A stretch of 42,312 nt of DNA from Pseudomonas fuscovaginae SE-1 (GTDB lineage Bacteria > Pseudomonadota > Gammaproteobacteria > Pseudomonadales > Pseudomonadaceae). Location: the NCBI RefSeq assembly GCF_000364705.1, contig NZ_AQOH01000163.1:1-42312 (forward strand), in the 5' to 3' direction. Below are positions 33,762 through 41,914 of this stretch, in pieces. Made by a program: the position numbers and the translations under genes. Below the pieces are notes generated by a model. It was not told the DNA's origin. It ran no database searches and saw only the letters and a program-made list of their open reading frames with translations. Numbering within the stretch: position 1 is the stretch's first letter; each line of letters opens with the position of its first letter.

Positions 33762-34511
33762 TCATGGCCCAAAGGGATCTTTATAACGGTTCTGGATTCG
33801 CTCCAGTTCGCCCGATTGGCGCATCTGCTCCAGGGCATTGGCCCAGTTGGCGACCACCTTGTCGTCGGAATCGAGACTGAAGGCGATGTAGAGCGAGGAG
33901 TGGTAAAGCTCAACCGGGATCTGTCGCAAGGCACCGGGAGGGATGTTCAACTGGCGGCTGTAATAGGCCACGCCCGCGTCGGTGTCGCCGGCGATGACTT
34001 CGGTACGCCCGGCCAGCAACATGCGATAGAGCTGCAGGCTCCCGGTGGCACTCTTCTCTAGGTTCGGGAAGCCTTGCGCCTCCAGCTTGTCGGGGATCAG
34101 GCCGGCATGCCGGGTGGTGACGCGGGGCGCTTGCTTGAGTTGCTCCAGCGTGTCCACCGGTTGCCGGGTGGTCGCCAACTGGTAGGCATGGATGGACTCC
34201 TCGGCGATGGGGCCGACCCACTTGTACAAGGGCTCGCGCTCCGGAGTCCGGAACATCGAGAACATGATGGTTCTGGGCTGGTGTTGCAGGGACAGGGTGG
34301 CGCGCATGCTGGGCACCATGGTCACGCGGAACTGATCGCCGGTGCGCGCCATGATGCCACGCACGATCTCCGTGGCCATGCCGGTGAGCTGGTTGTTCTC
34401 CAGGTAGTTGTACGGCGCCCACTCCTCGGTGACGAGTTCATAGCGCTCGGCCCGGGCGGAGTTGCCGACAAACAGGCAAAACAGCGCTGCAATCAGTACG
34501 GGATACTTCAC
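33762..34511 (-). CDS. Periplasmic amino-acid-binding-type protein (SBP family 3)
   Basis: 249 aa with a signal peptide (cleavage after ARA, ~residue 21), then a bacterial extracellular solute-binding domain: TEEWAPYNYLENNQLTGMATEIV near the start and the hinge-type AGDTDAGVAYY later. No permease or ATPase gene is adjacent, so it may be an orphan sensor or binding protein of the kind common in Pseudomonas. The start is GTG at 34511 with a weak RBS. Divergent from the small gene at 34689 with a 15-bp palindrome between them. Ligand unknown. Confidence 0.82.
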   Translation of the reverse strand: MKYPVLIAALFCLFVGNSARAERYELVTEEWAPYNYLENNQLTGMATEIVRGIMARTGDQFRVTMVPSMRATLSLQHQPRTIMFSMFRTPEREPLYKWVGPIAEESIHAYQLATTRQPVDTLEQLKQAPRVTTRHAGLIPDKLEAQGFPNLEKSATGSLQLYRMLLAGRTEVIAGDTDAGVAYYSRQLNIPPGALRQIPVELYHSSLYIAFSLDSDDKVVANWANALEQMRQSGELERIQNRYKDPFGP

Positions 34512-34590
34512 GTCTTGTGCCTGGTGGACTGTGCAGCGATCAAGGGAGGGTATGATTCAACGGGTAGCGTGAGTATAGACACTAAACACC

Positions 34591-34605
34591 TGAGAACAGT
34601 TCTCA
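34591..34605. promoter_or_regulatory. 15-bp palindrome in a divergent intergenic region
   Basis: TGAGAAC-A-GTTCTCA is a perfect inverted repeat, 80 nt from the minus-strand binding-protein start and 84 nt from the plus-strand small gene. It is not a LexA or Fur site. It could be an operator for an unknown regulator. Confidence 0.4.
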
Positions 34606-34688
34606 TGGACGCATGAGGGTCGATTTTGTGTAGGCGGGCCTGGATGTCATGAACACCCTGGTGACCCACCTGTTGAAATGGAACGGAA

Positions 34689-34913
34689 ATGAACCGAAAA
34701 ATTCCATCGCCGCTGGAAATGGAACGTGCCAGCCATGAGGCATTTCAGGCGTTGTGGGAGCAGGGGCAGTTTGGCGGGCAGCGGTTGGGGCAGGCGTTCT
34801 ACAACCATTTTCGCCTGCACAGGCTCACGGATCAGTCCGTTCTGCAGGGGCTGTACGAGGCTGACGGCGAAAGGGCTCGTGCGCTGATCGCTCGGGTTTT
34901 TCTGGTTCGCTAG
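34689..34913 (+). CDS. Small hypothetical protein
   Basis: 74 aa, no signal peptide, mixed charge. It contains LGQAFYNHFRLHRLTDQSVLQGLYEADGERARALI, which looks like a compact helical protein and is of a type I recall in Pseudomonas genomes as an uncharacterised small protein. GGAACGGAA precedes the ATG. It is monocistronic and convergent with the RMF/CrpP-like gene, 63 nt apart. Function unknown. Confidence 0.65.
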   Translation: MNRKIPSPLEMERASHEAFQALWEQGQFGGQRLGQAFYNHFRLHRLTDQSVLQGLYEADGERARALIARVFLVR

Positions 34914-34976
34914 CGGGCCGGCTCAATGCAGGTGGGCTGTGAGCCAGGCGCGAGAAGGGCTGTACGGTAATGGCTG

Positions 34977-35177
34977 CTAGAGAAAATCCAGGTCCAGCTG
35001 CTGCTCCTGGGAAAAACCCTTGAGCCACGAGGATTGCATTGCCGGGTGTTGGTAGGGGCAATGAAAGACCTTCCCGCCCTTGCGTGCCGCATCGGCACCG
35101 GCGGCCCTGATGGCCAGGTGTGGGTTGTTGAAACGACGTCTGTCCAACGGTTTCGGAACGCTTGCTGTTTGACTCAC
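34977..35177 (-). CDS. RMF/CrpP-like small protein
   Basis: 66 aa from a GTG start at 35177, with GGGAG 9 nt upstream. The C-terminal half, HCPYQ followed by SSWLKGF, matches the CPYQ...QWLGGW core of ribosome modulation factor; the preceding AAGADAARKGG helix also fits. In Pseudomonas, proteins of this size fall in the Rmf/CrpP family (CrpP was reported as a ciprofloxacin-modifying protein). Whether this one hibernates ribosomes or does something else cannot be told. It lies 82 nt downstream of hpaI on the same strand and may be read from the hpa transcript or its own promoter. Confidence 0.65.
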   Translation of the reverse strand: MSQTASVPKPLDRRRFNNPHLAIRAAGADAARKGGKVFHCPYQHPAMQSSWLKGFSQEQQLDLDFL

Positions 35178-35259
35178 CGGCGCAGTCTCCCAAGGCAGCA
35201 GGTGAGCCAAACGATAGCATTCGCCTGTGACGGCTGATATAGCCGTGCAAAGCCGTCGA

Positions 35260-36057
35260 TCAGTAGACTCCACCGCCCGAGGTGGCAGGCTGCTCCGTCT
35301 CCTTGAAACGCCCCGCCAGCGTCTGCAATCCACGCATCAGCACCGTGGTATCCACACCCACCGCGACGAACAATGCGCCCAATTCCAGGTAGCGCCGCGC
35401 CAGCTTCTCATCCGCACTCAGGATCCCCGCCGCCTTGCCGGCCTTGCCCACCCGCAGGATGGCGTCCTCGATCGCCGCCTGGACTTCCGGATGGCCCGGA
35501 TTGCCGCGATGGCCCATCGATGCCGACAGGTCGGCCGGGCCGATGAACACCCCGTCCACGCCTTCGACCGCCGCGATTTCATCGAGGTTGGCCAGACCTT
35601 CGCGGTTTTCGATCTGCACCAGCAGGCACATCTGTTCATCGGCCTTGTCCAGGTAGCCGGGTACCGTGTTCCAGCGCGAAGCTCGTGCCAGGGCGCTGCC
35701 CACCCCACGAATGCCGTTGGGCGGATAGCGGGTGGCGCGAACCAGTTCGCGTGCCTGTTCCGCGCTTTCCACCATCGGTACCAGAAGGGTCTGGGCGCCG
35801 ATGTCCAGCACCTGCTTGATCAGCGCGGCGTCGCCGATCACCGGACGGATGATCGGTTGCGCCGGATACGGCGCGACGGCCTGCAACTGGCCGAGCAGGC
35901 TGCGCAGGTCGTTCGGCGCATGCTCGCCGTCGATCAGCAGCCAGTCGAAGCCAGCGTTGGCGGCCAGCTCCGCACAGTAGGCATCGGCCAGCCCCAGCCA
36001 GACACCGATCTGCGGCTCCTTCGCCTTGAGCCGGGCCTTGAAGGTATTGATCAGCAT
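35260..36057 (-). CDS. hpaI: 4-hydroxy-2-oxoheptanedioate aldolase
   Basis: 265 aa, class II (metal-dependent) aldolase of the HpcH/HpaI family. It cleaves 4-hydroxy-2-oxoheptane-1,7-dioate to pyruvate and succinate semialdehyde, the last hpa step. Hallmarks: [29 protein letters not shown] (metal Glu) and [14 protein letters not shown] (metal Asp). The start at 36057 is preferred because GGAGG lies 8 nt upstream; an ATG at 36063 would leave only 2 nt. It follows hpaH by 16 nt. Confidence 0.95.
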   Translation of the reverse strand: MLINTFKARLKAKEPQIGVWLGLADAYCAELAANAGFDWLLIDGEHAPNDLRSLLGQLQAVAPYPAQPIIRPVIGDAALIKQVLDIGAQTLLVPMVESAEQARELVRATRYPPNGIRGVGSALARASRWNTVPGYLDKADEQMCLLVQIENREGLANLDEIAAVEGVDGVFIGPADLSASMGHRGNPGHPEVQAAIEDAILRVGKAGKAAGILSADEKLARRYLELGALFVAVGVDTTVLMRGLQTLAGRFKETEQPATSGGGVY

Positions 36058-36073
36058 GGGCATGTCCTCCGGT

Positions 36074-36877
36074 TCAGACGAAGCGGCAGGCGATGCTGCC
36101 GAGCAGGTCGTAGTCGACGTGGAAGGTGTCGCCCGGGTTGGCGGCGACCGGGCGGGTGAACGAGCCGCCGAGGATGATCTGCCCAGGTTGCAGGGTGACG
36201 TCGTACGGCGCCAGCTTGTTCGCCAGCCACGCCACGCCCTTGGCCGGGTGGTTGAGCACGGCGGCGCTGACGCCGGATTCCTCGATCACGCCATTGCGAT
36301 ACAGCACGGCTGGCACCTTGCGCAGGTCGATTTCGGTCGGCCGCACGGCGCGGCCGCCCATGACCACGCCGGCATTGGCGGCGTTGTCGGAGATGGTGTC
36401 GAAGACCTTGCGCGTGGCCTTGGTCTGCGGGTCGATCTGCTGGATGCGTGCGTCGATGATTTCCAGCGCGGGGATCACCCACTCGGTGGCGTCGAGCACG
36501 TCGAACACCGTGCAGTTGGGGCCCTTGAGCGGCTTGCCGAGAATGAACGCCAGCTCCACCTCGACCCGTGGAACGATGAAGCGCTCGAAGGGAATGTCGC
36601 TGCCTTCGTCGAAGAACATGTCGTCGAGCAGCGCGCCGTAGTCTGGTTCGGTGATGTTCGATGACACTTGCATGGCGCGTGAGGTCAGGCCGATCTTGTG
36701 GCCGACCAGCTTGCGCCCGGAGGCGATCTTCCTGGCGACCCAGGCCCGCTGGATGGCATAGGCGTCCTCGATGGTGATGTCGGGATGGTCGAGCGAGAAC
36801 TGGCGAACCTGTTCGCGCGAGCGTTCGGCCTGGTCGAGGCGGGCGGCGGCTTGCTGGATGAAGGTGGAATCGAGCAT
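36074..36877 (-). CDS. hpaH: 2-oxo-hept-4-ene-1,7-dioate hydratase
   Basis: 267 aa, hydratase/decarboxylase family related to FAH. It adds water to 2-oxo-hept-4-ene-1,7-dioate to give the HpaI substrate. The metal-binding Glu pair lies in [20 protein letters not shown] and [16 protein letters not shown] are family features. The ATG at 36877 with GAGAGA upstream is chosen; an upstream in-frame start at 36895 would overlap the hpaX remnant. It lies 14 nt after that remnant. Confidence 0.95.
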   Translation of the reverse strand: MLDSTFIQQAAARLDQAERSREQVRQFSLDHPDITIEDAYAIQRAWVARKIASGRKLVGHKIGLTSRAMQVSSNITEPDYGALLDDMFFDEGSDIPFERFIVPRVEVELAFILGKPLKGPNCTVFDVLDATEWVIPALEIIDARIQQIDPQTKATRKVFDTISDNAANAGVVMGGRAVRPTEIDLRKVPAVLYRNGVIEESGVSAAVLNHPAKGVAWLANKLAPYDVTLQPGQIILGGSFTRPVAANPGDTFHVDYDLLGSIACRFV

Positions 36878-36891
36878 GGGCAGAATCTCTC

Positions 36892-37365
36892 TCAAGGGTT
36901 GACGGTGGCGGCCCGGGTGCGCAGCACCAGCAGGCCGCCGAGGGCGATGAACAGGGCCAGGATGTGCAGGGCCAGGCTCGGGCTGTGGGTGGTGTCGCGC
37001 ATCCAGCCGATGAAGTAGGGGGTGAGGAACGAGGCAACGCTGCCCAGGGAGCTGATCAGGGCGATGCCGGTGGCCTGGGTGCGGTCATTGAGGTAGGCCG
37101 GTGGCAGTTGCCAGAACATCGGCAGCGCGGCGCTGGCGCCCATGCCGGCGATGATCAGTCCGGCACCCAGGCCGTAGACCGTGTCGCTCAGGTGCAGGTC
37201 GGCGGCCATCTGCATCTTGGCGAAGCCGATGTTGATCCGGTCCAGGTGTGCGAACAGGTAGCACACCAGCAATAGCGGGATCAGCCGCCAGGTCACCTGG
37301 CGGTAAACGCGGGCAGCAGGGTCCTGTGCCGCGCACAGGGTCGAGGCGGAGTGGGTCGTGCTCAT
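36892..37365 (-). pseudogene. hpaX: hpaX remnant: MFS transporter with in-frame internal deletion
   Basis: 157 aa against ~430-440 for HpaX-type ACS-family permeases. Residues 1-70 match the N-terminus through TM1 (CYLFAHLDRINIGFAK) to the DTVYGLGAGL at TM2. Residues ~71-157 match the last third ([48 protein letters not shown]). The middle ~270 residues are missing, with the junction near 37155. The frame is kept, so downstream operon genes are not affected by polarity. A 4-hydroxyphenylacetate uptake function is most likely lost. A truncated expressed protein with a new role is the less likely alternative. Confidence 0.85.
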
Positions 37366-37401
37366 GGTCTTGTACTTTTTATGGGATGAGACGGGATAGG
37401 C

Positions 37402-37812
37402 TCAGGCGCGGCCGTTGAACAGCGGGTGCAGGCTGCTGTGCTTGCCGTCGTAGACCTGGGCCTGGCTTTCGTCGATCTGCAGGGTGATGCCGATCGGTCG
37501 TCGTTTTAGCAGCGGGTCCAGCACCTCTTTCAGCACCGCCAGCAGGCTGTCGCCGACCGCGCTGTGCACGGCGCCGCTGCGCCCCAGGCCCATGCGCAGG
37601 TTGGCGTAGAGAAAGCCGTAGTCGCCCTGGCCGTCGGCCACCGCGCAATGCGCGGCGGGGTAGGCCAGCACCCGGGTACCTCCGGTGGGGAAGACCTGCT
37701 TGCCGCTGTCGTCGCGGGCCTGGAGCATGGTGTCGGCCAGGCGGCGGCACAGCGCGGGCATGTCGGCCTCGGCTTCAAGGTCCGGGGTGTACAGCAATAC
37801 CAGATGAGGCAT
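37402..37812 (-). CDS. hpaF: 5-carboxymethyl-2-hydroxymuconate delta-isomerase
   Basis: 136 aa, tautomerase-superfamily isomerase. The mature catalytic Pro is residue 2 (MPHLVLLYTPDLE). It interconverts 5-carboxymethyl-2-hydroxymuconate and 5-oxo-pent-3-ene-1,2,5-tricarboxylate. It sits between hpaD (15 nt) and the hpaX remnant (36 nt) on one transcript. GAGGAGCC upstream is a good RBS. Confidence 0.93.
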   Translation of the reverse strand: MPHLVLLYTPDLEAEADMPALCRRLADTMLQARDDSGKQVFPTGGTRVLAYPAAHCAVADGQGDYGFLYANLRMGLGRSGAVHSAVGDSLLAVLKEVLDPLLKRRPIGITLQIDESQAQVYDGKHSSLHPLFNGRA

Positions 37813-37827
37813 GGGGGGCTCCTCGTT

Positions 37828-38751
37828 TCAAAGGCGGTTGGCGAGGCCGGCCGACGCGGGGTTGGAGGCCTGGGCGGCGGGAATGGCCGAACCGTCCTGC
37901 GGCGTGACCGGGAACACGGCGTTGATCTGTCCGGTGCCGGAGGAACCGAAGTAGGGCGTCAGTACCTCGACATGGCCGTCGTAGGCCGACCAGCCCAGCG
38001 CCCCGAGCAGCATTGCCGTGTCGTGCATGAAACCTTCGCCGTGACCCTTGGCGGCGTATTCCGGGAGCATCGCGCAGAAGTCCGCCCACTCGGCGTCTTC
38101 CCACATTTTCACCACACGGTTGTCCAGGGTTTCCAGGAACGGGCTCCAGACCTTGGTGGCGAAGTCCGGCGCCTGGCCGTTCTGGGCGAAACGGTGCGAC
38201 AGCGAGCCGCTGGCGAGAAACGCCACGGTGCCGTCGTAGTGGTCCTCGACCGCCTTGCGCATGGCCCAGCCCAGGCGCGCGCTGTCGGCGAGGAAGTGCG
38301 AGGTGCACAGGGCCGAGACCGAGACGACCTTGAAGTGCTGGTCCTGGTTCATGTAGCGCATCGGCACCAGCGTCCCGTATTCCGGGCCCAGGGTAGTGGC
38401 GTGGTGGGCCATGGTCTCGACACCGAGGCGGTTGCAGGTGTCGGCCAGCAGCTTGCCCAGTTCGCTGTTGCCGGGAAAGGCGTAGGGCATGTTGCTGATG
38501 AAATGCGGCAGCTCGTTACTGGTGTACACGCCCTCGAAGCTCGGGCTGCAGAGCACGTGGTAGTTGGCGTTGACCAGCCAGTGGGTGTCGAACACGACGA
38601 TGGTGTCCACGCCCAGTTCGCGGCAGCGCCGGCTGATCTCGTAGTGCCCGTCGATGGCGGCCTGGCGGAAGCCCTGGCGCGGGCCGGGCAGTTCGGACAG
38701 GTACATGGAGGGCACGTGGGTGATCTTGGCGGCCAGTGCGAGCTTGCCCAT
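37828..38751 (-). CDS. hpaD: 3,4-dihydroxyphenylacetate 2,3-dioxygenase
   Basis: 307 aa, class III extradiol (LigB-type) ring-cleavage dioxygenase that opens homoprotocatechuate to 5-carboxymethyl-2-hydroxymuconate semialdehyde with Fe(II) and O2. Metal-site histidines are visible in AAKITHVPSMY and VFDTHWLVN. The start at 38751 (MGKLALAAK) has GGAGA 5 nt upstream. A longer frame reaching 38892 is open but would run through the hairpin and past the hpaE stop, so it is rejected. Confidence 0.94.
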   Translation of the reverse strand: MGKLALAAKITHVPSMYLSELPGPRQGFRQAAIDGHYEISRRCRELGVDTIVVFDTHWLVNANYHVLCSPSFEGVYTSNELPHFISNMPYAFPGNSELGKLLADTCNRLGVETMAHHATTLGPEYGTLVPMRYMNQDQHFKVVSVSALCTSHFLADSARLGWAMRKAVEDHYDGTVAFLASGSLSHRFAQNGQAPDFATKVWSPFLETLDNRVVKMWEDAEWADFCAMLPEYAAKGHGEGFMHDTAMLLGALGWSAYDGHVEVLTPYFGSSGTGQINAVFPVTPQDGSAIPAAQASNPASAGLANRL

Positions 38752-38798
38752 GGGATTCTCCGGTAATTGATTGTTGTTGTCGGTCCGCGTCCGCGGTG

Positions 38799-38819
38799 GG
38801 AGCCGGCCAGGCCGGCTCC
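38799..38819. repeat. REP-like perfect hairpin between hpaE and hpaD
   Basis: GGAGCCGGCC - A - GGCCGGCTCC is a perfect inverted repeat preceded by GGT, resembling Pseudomonas REP units (GTGGGAGC... cores). It lies in the 95-nt gap inside the hpa operon and could stabilise the upstream mRNA segment or attenuate hpaD onwards. Confidence 0.6.
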
Positions 38820-38846
38820 AGCAGGGTGCAGCATGCCTTCTCGGGT

Positions 38847-40316
38847 TCATACACCCCAGCGCGGAATGTGGTGGCTGCCCATGGAGATGCACACGTTCTT
38901 GATCTCGGCGAACACCTCGAAGCTGTACTGACCACCTTCGCGGCCGGTACCCGACCCCTTCACACCACCGAACGGCTGGCGCAGGTCGCGCACGTTCTGG
39001 CTGTTGATGAACACCATGCCGGCCTCGATGCCACGGGCCAGGCGATGGGCCTTGCCGATGTCCTGGGTCCAGATGTAGGAGGCCAGGCCGTACTCGGTGT
39101 CGTTGGCCAGCTTGAGCGCTTCGGCCTCGTCCTTGAACGGGATCAGGCAGACCACCGGGCCGAAGATTTCTTCCTGGGCGATGCGCATGCCGTTGTTCAC
39201 GTCGGCGAACACGGTCGGTTGGATGAACTGACCTTTTGCCAGGTGCGCCGGCAGGTTGGCCGGACGCTCCAGGCCGCCGGCGAGCAGCGTGGCGCCTTCC
39301 TCGAGGCCGATGCGGATGTAGCCGGTGACCTTGTCGTAGTGCTGCTGGGTGATCATCGAGCCGACCTGGGTCTTCGGATCGGTCGGGTCGCCGACGATCA
39401 GGCGCTTGGCCCGCGCGGCGAACTCGGCGACGAATTGCGGGTAGACGCTTTCCTGGATGAAGACCCGGCTGCCGGCGGTGCAGCGTTCGCCGTTGAGCGA
39501 AAAGATGGTGAACAGCGCGGCGTCCAGTGCACGTTCCAGATCGGCGTCTTCGAAGATCAGCACCGGCGACTTGCCGCCCAGCTCCATGGAGTACTTCTTG
39601 AGGCCCGCTGTCTGCATGATCGTCTTGCCGGTGGCGGTACCGCCGGTGAAGGAGATCGCCCGCACGTCCGGGTGACGGACCAGCGCGTTGCCAGCGGTCG
39701 CGCCGTAGCCCTGGATCACGTTCAGCACGCCGTTGGGAATGCCGGCCTCGACGGCCAGGCGACCCAGTTCATTGGCGGTCAGCGGCGACAGTTCGGACAT
39801 CTTCAGCACCGCCGTGTTGCCCAGCGCCAGACACGGCGCGGTCTTCCAGGTGGCGGTCATGAACGGCACGTTCCACGGCGACACCAGGCCACAGACACCC
39901 ACCGGCTGGTACAGGGTGTAGTTGAGCATCTGGTCGTCGACCGGGTAGGTGTGGCCGTCCATGCGCGTGCAGACTTCGGCGAAGAAATCGAAGTTGTGCG
40001 AGGCACGCGGGATCAGCACGTTCCTGGTCTGGTGGATCGGCAGGCCGGTGTCCAGGGTTTCCAGCTCGGCCAGGTGCGGCACGTTCTGGTCGATCAGCTC
40101 ACCGAGCTTGCGCATCAGCCGGGCGCGTTCCTTGGCCGGGGTGTTGGCCCACTTCGGAAAGGCTTCCTTGGCCGCGGCCACGGCCTGGGCGACTTCCTCG
40201 GCACCGCCGCTGGCGACTTCACCGATCGCCTCGCCGGTGGCCGGGTTGTAGTTGACGAAGGTGTCTTTGCTTTCGACCTCACGGCCGTTGATCCAGTGCT
40301 TGATCATGCTGCTCAT
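38847..40316 (-). CDS. hpaE: 5-carboxymethyl-2-hydroxymuconate semialdehyde dehydrogenase
   Basis: 489 aa, NAD-dependent aldehyde dehydrogenase. Catalytic Cys is in LNGERCTAGSR and general base Glu in MELGGKSP; the cofactor loop is FTGGTATGK. It oxidises the ring-cleavage semialdehyde to 5-carboxymethyl-2-hydroxymuconate. Its start overlaps the hpaG2 stop by 4 nt. The REP-like hairpin follows it. Confidence 0.95.
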   Translation of the reverse strand: MSSMIKHWINGREVESKDTFVNYNPATGEAIGEVASGGAEEVAQAVAAAKEAFPKWANTPAKERARLMRKLGELIDQNVPHLAELETLDTGLPIHQTRNVLIPRASHNFDFFAEVCTRMDGHTYPVDDQMLNYTLYQPVGVCGLVSPWNVPFMTATWKTAPCLALGNTAVLKMSELSPLTANELGRLAVEAGIPNGVLNVIQGYGATAGNALVRHPDVRAISFTGGTATGKTIMQTAGLKKYSMELGGKSPVLIFEDADLERALDAALFTIFSLNGERCTAGSRVFIQESVYPQFVAEFAARAKRLIVGDPTDPKTQVGSMITQQHYDKVTGYIRIGLEEGATLLAGGLERPANLPAHLAKGQFIQPTVFADVNNGMRIAQEEIFGPVVCLIPFKDEAEALKLANDTEYGLASYIWTQDIGKAHRLARGIEAGMVFINSQNVRDLRQPFGGVKGSGTGREGGQYSFEVFAEIKNVCISMGSHHIPRWGV

Positions 40317-41092
40317 GCCTTGTTGTGCTTGACGTTGTGCTTGAAGAAGTCAGCCTCGCTGACGATCCGGTTGACCAGGCGACCGACGCCTTCGACTTCC
40401 ACCACCACTTCATCGCCCGGCACCACGTCGGCCAGGCCCTCCGGCGTGCCAGTGGCGATCATGTCGCCCGGCTGCAGGGTCATGAAGCTGGAGAAGTATT
40501 CGATCAGGTAGGGGATGTCGAAGATCATGTCCGCGGTGGTGCCTTCCTGCTTCAGCTCACCGTTGATCCAGGTGCGCAGTTTCAGGTTCGACGGGTCCGG
40601 CACGTCGGCGACATCGACGATCCACGGCCCGACCGGGGTGGTGGCGTCGCGGTTCTTCACCCGCAGGTTGGGGCGGTAGTAGTTTTCCAGGTAGTCGCGG
40701 ATCGCGTAGTCGTTGCACACGGTGTAGCCGGCCAGGTACTGCAGGGCGTCTTCGCGCCTGACGTGCTTCGCCGGCTTGCCGATCACCGCGACCAGCTCGC
40801 ACTCGTAGTGCATGTAGGTCACGCCGTCCGGGCGCCAGGTCTGCTGGTTGTGGCCGGTGTAGGTGCCTGGCGACTTGATGAACGCCAGCGGTTCGGTCGG
40901 CGGGGTGAAGGCCAGCTCGCGGGCGTGGTCGGCGTAGTTCAGGCCCAGGGCGAACATGTTGCCGTTGGCCGGCGGCAGCCAGGTGACCTGCTTCTCGCCG
41001 AGCACGCGGCCATCTTCCAGGCGCACGCTGTGGTCGTCGTTGACCTGCACCGCGTGCACGTTGCCTTCGAACAGGATACGGGCGTGTTTCAT
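40313..41092 (-). CDS. hpaG2: Homoprotocatechuate decarboxylase/isomerase subunit (C-terminal-type half)
   Basis: 259 aa, FAH-fold protein equivalent to the C-terminal half of E. coli HpaG. It acts with HpaG1 to decarboxylate and isomerise 5-oxo-pent-3-ene-1,2,5-tricarboxylate. The metal-binding acidic motif is intact (YECELVAVIGK), and GDMIATGTPEGLADVVPGDEV is typical. Overlaps hpaG1 and hpaE by 4 nt each, so the three are translationally coupled. Confidence 0.93.
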   Translation of the reverse strand: MKHARILFEGNVHAVQVNDDHSVRLEDGRVLGEKQVTWLPPANGNMFALGLNYADHARELAFTPPTEPLAFIKSPGTYTGHNQQTWRPDGVTYMHYECELVAVIGKPAKHVRREDALQYLAGYTVCNDYAIRDYLENYYRPNLRVKNRDATTPVGPWIVDVADVPDPSNLKLRTWINGELKQEGTTADMIFDIPYLIEYFSSFMTLQPGDMIATGTPEGLADVVPGDEVVVEVEGVGRLVNRIVSEADFFKHNVKHNKA

Positions 41093-41760
41093 GGGCGTGG
41101 CTCCTGTTCACTGACGATGTGGTTGGTCAAACGGCCCAGGCCGGTGATCTCGACATCCACCCGGTCACCCGGCTGCACGTCGACACGACCTTCCGGGGTG
41201 CCGGTGATCAGTACATCGCCGACCTCCAGGGTCATGAATTCGCTCAGTTCGGCGATCAGTTTCGCTACGCCCCGCACCTGGTTGGCGGTGGTGTTTTCCT
41301 GCACGACTTCGCCGTTGACCAACAGCTTGAGGGTCAGCGTCTGCGGATCGGCCACCTCGCGGGTGGGCACCAGCACCGGGCCCAGCGCGCAGAAGCCGTC
41401 ACGGCACTTGGCCTTGACCGCCGGGCGGTAGTAACTGTCTTCCGGCAGGCTGAATTCGTTGGCGATGGTGTAGCCGGCCACATGCTCCAGGGCCTGGGCC
41501 TCGCTGACCCGGCTGGCGCGCTTGCCGATCACCACGGCCAGGGCCGGGCCCGGTTGCAGGCGTTCGCCAGCCGGTTGCTCGACGGTGCCGTCGTGCTGGT
41601 TGCGGGTGTTGGGCGTCTTGATGAACAGCACCGGCTTGACCGGTGGTTTCTGGTAGGGCGCCGTGTTGAACTCGGGCAGGCGCTGGGCGAGCAGGCCTTG
41701 GTAGTTCAGGGCGATGCCGAACAGCGTTCCGTGGGCCGTGTCGTACAGGCTTCGGGGCAT
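41089..41760 (-). CDS. hpaG1: Homoprotocatechuate decarboxylase/isomerase subunit (N-terminal-type half)
   Basis: 223 aa, FAH-fold protein corresponding to the N-terminal half of fused HpaG. At the position of the E-x-E metal motif it reads QPGPALAVVIGK, so metal ligands are absent and catalysis probably resides in HpaG2. GDVLITGTPEGRVDVQPGDRV is retained. First gene of the operon; promoter and repeats lie just upstream. GGAGAT precedes the ATG. Confidence 0.92.
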   Translation of the reverse strand: MPRSLYDTAHGTLFGIALNYQGLLAQRLPEFNTAPYQKPPVKPVLFIKTPNTRNQHDGTVEQPAGERLQPGPALAVVIGKRASRVSEAQALEHVAGYTIANEFSLPEDSYYRPAVKAKCRDGFCALGPVLVPTREVADPQTLTLKLLVNGEVVQENTTANQVRGVAKLIAELSEFMTLEVGDVLITGTPEGRVDVQPGDRVDVEITGLGRLTNHIVSEQEPRP

Positions 41761-41795
41761 CTCGATCTCCTGGAAGGGCCTGGGGCCCGATATTG

Positions 41796-41837
41796 TTAAT
41801 GTGTTAACGTTATAATTAATATGTTAACGATCGTCAA
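41796..41837 (-). promoter_or_regulatory. hpaG1 promoter with twin operator repeats
   Basis: On the minus strand, TTGACG (41837-41832) and TATAAC (41814-41809) are separated by exactly 17 bp, a strong sigma-70 promoter. Two direct repeats, TTAATGTGTTAACG (41796-41809) and TTAATATGTTAACG (41816-41829), differ at one base, are 20 bp apart (two helical turns) and cover the -10 and spacer. This suits a repressor such as the MarR-type HpaR, although hpaR is not in the window. Confidence 0.7.
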
Positions 41838-41914
41838 GCGAGGTTGCGCCCGGCCAACTGTTCAAAGCCGGTAAAAGCGCGCAGCATGCCGCCATAACAA
41901 CAAGGAATTCCGTG

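Noticed and set aside
37828..38892. Extended 354-aa start for hpaD
   Set aside because: The extra N-terminus runs through the REP-like hairpin and into hpaE; MGKLALAAK at 38751 has a proper RBS and family-typical start.
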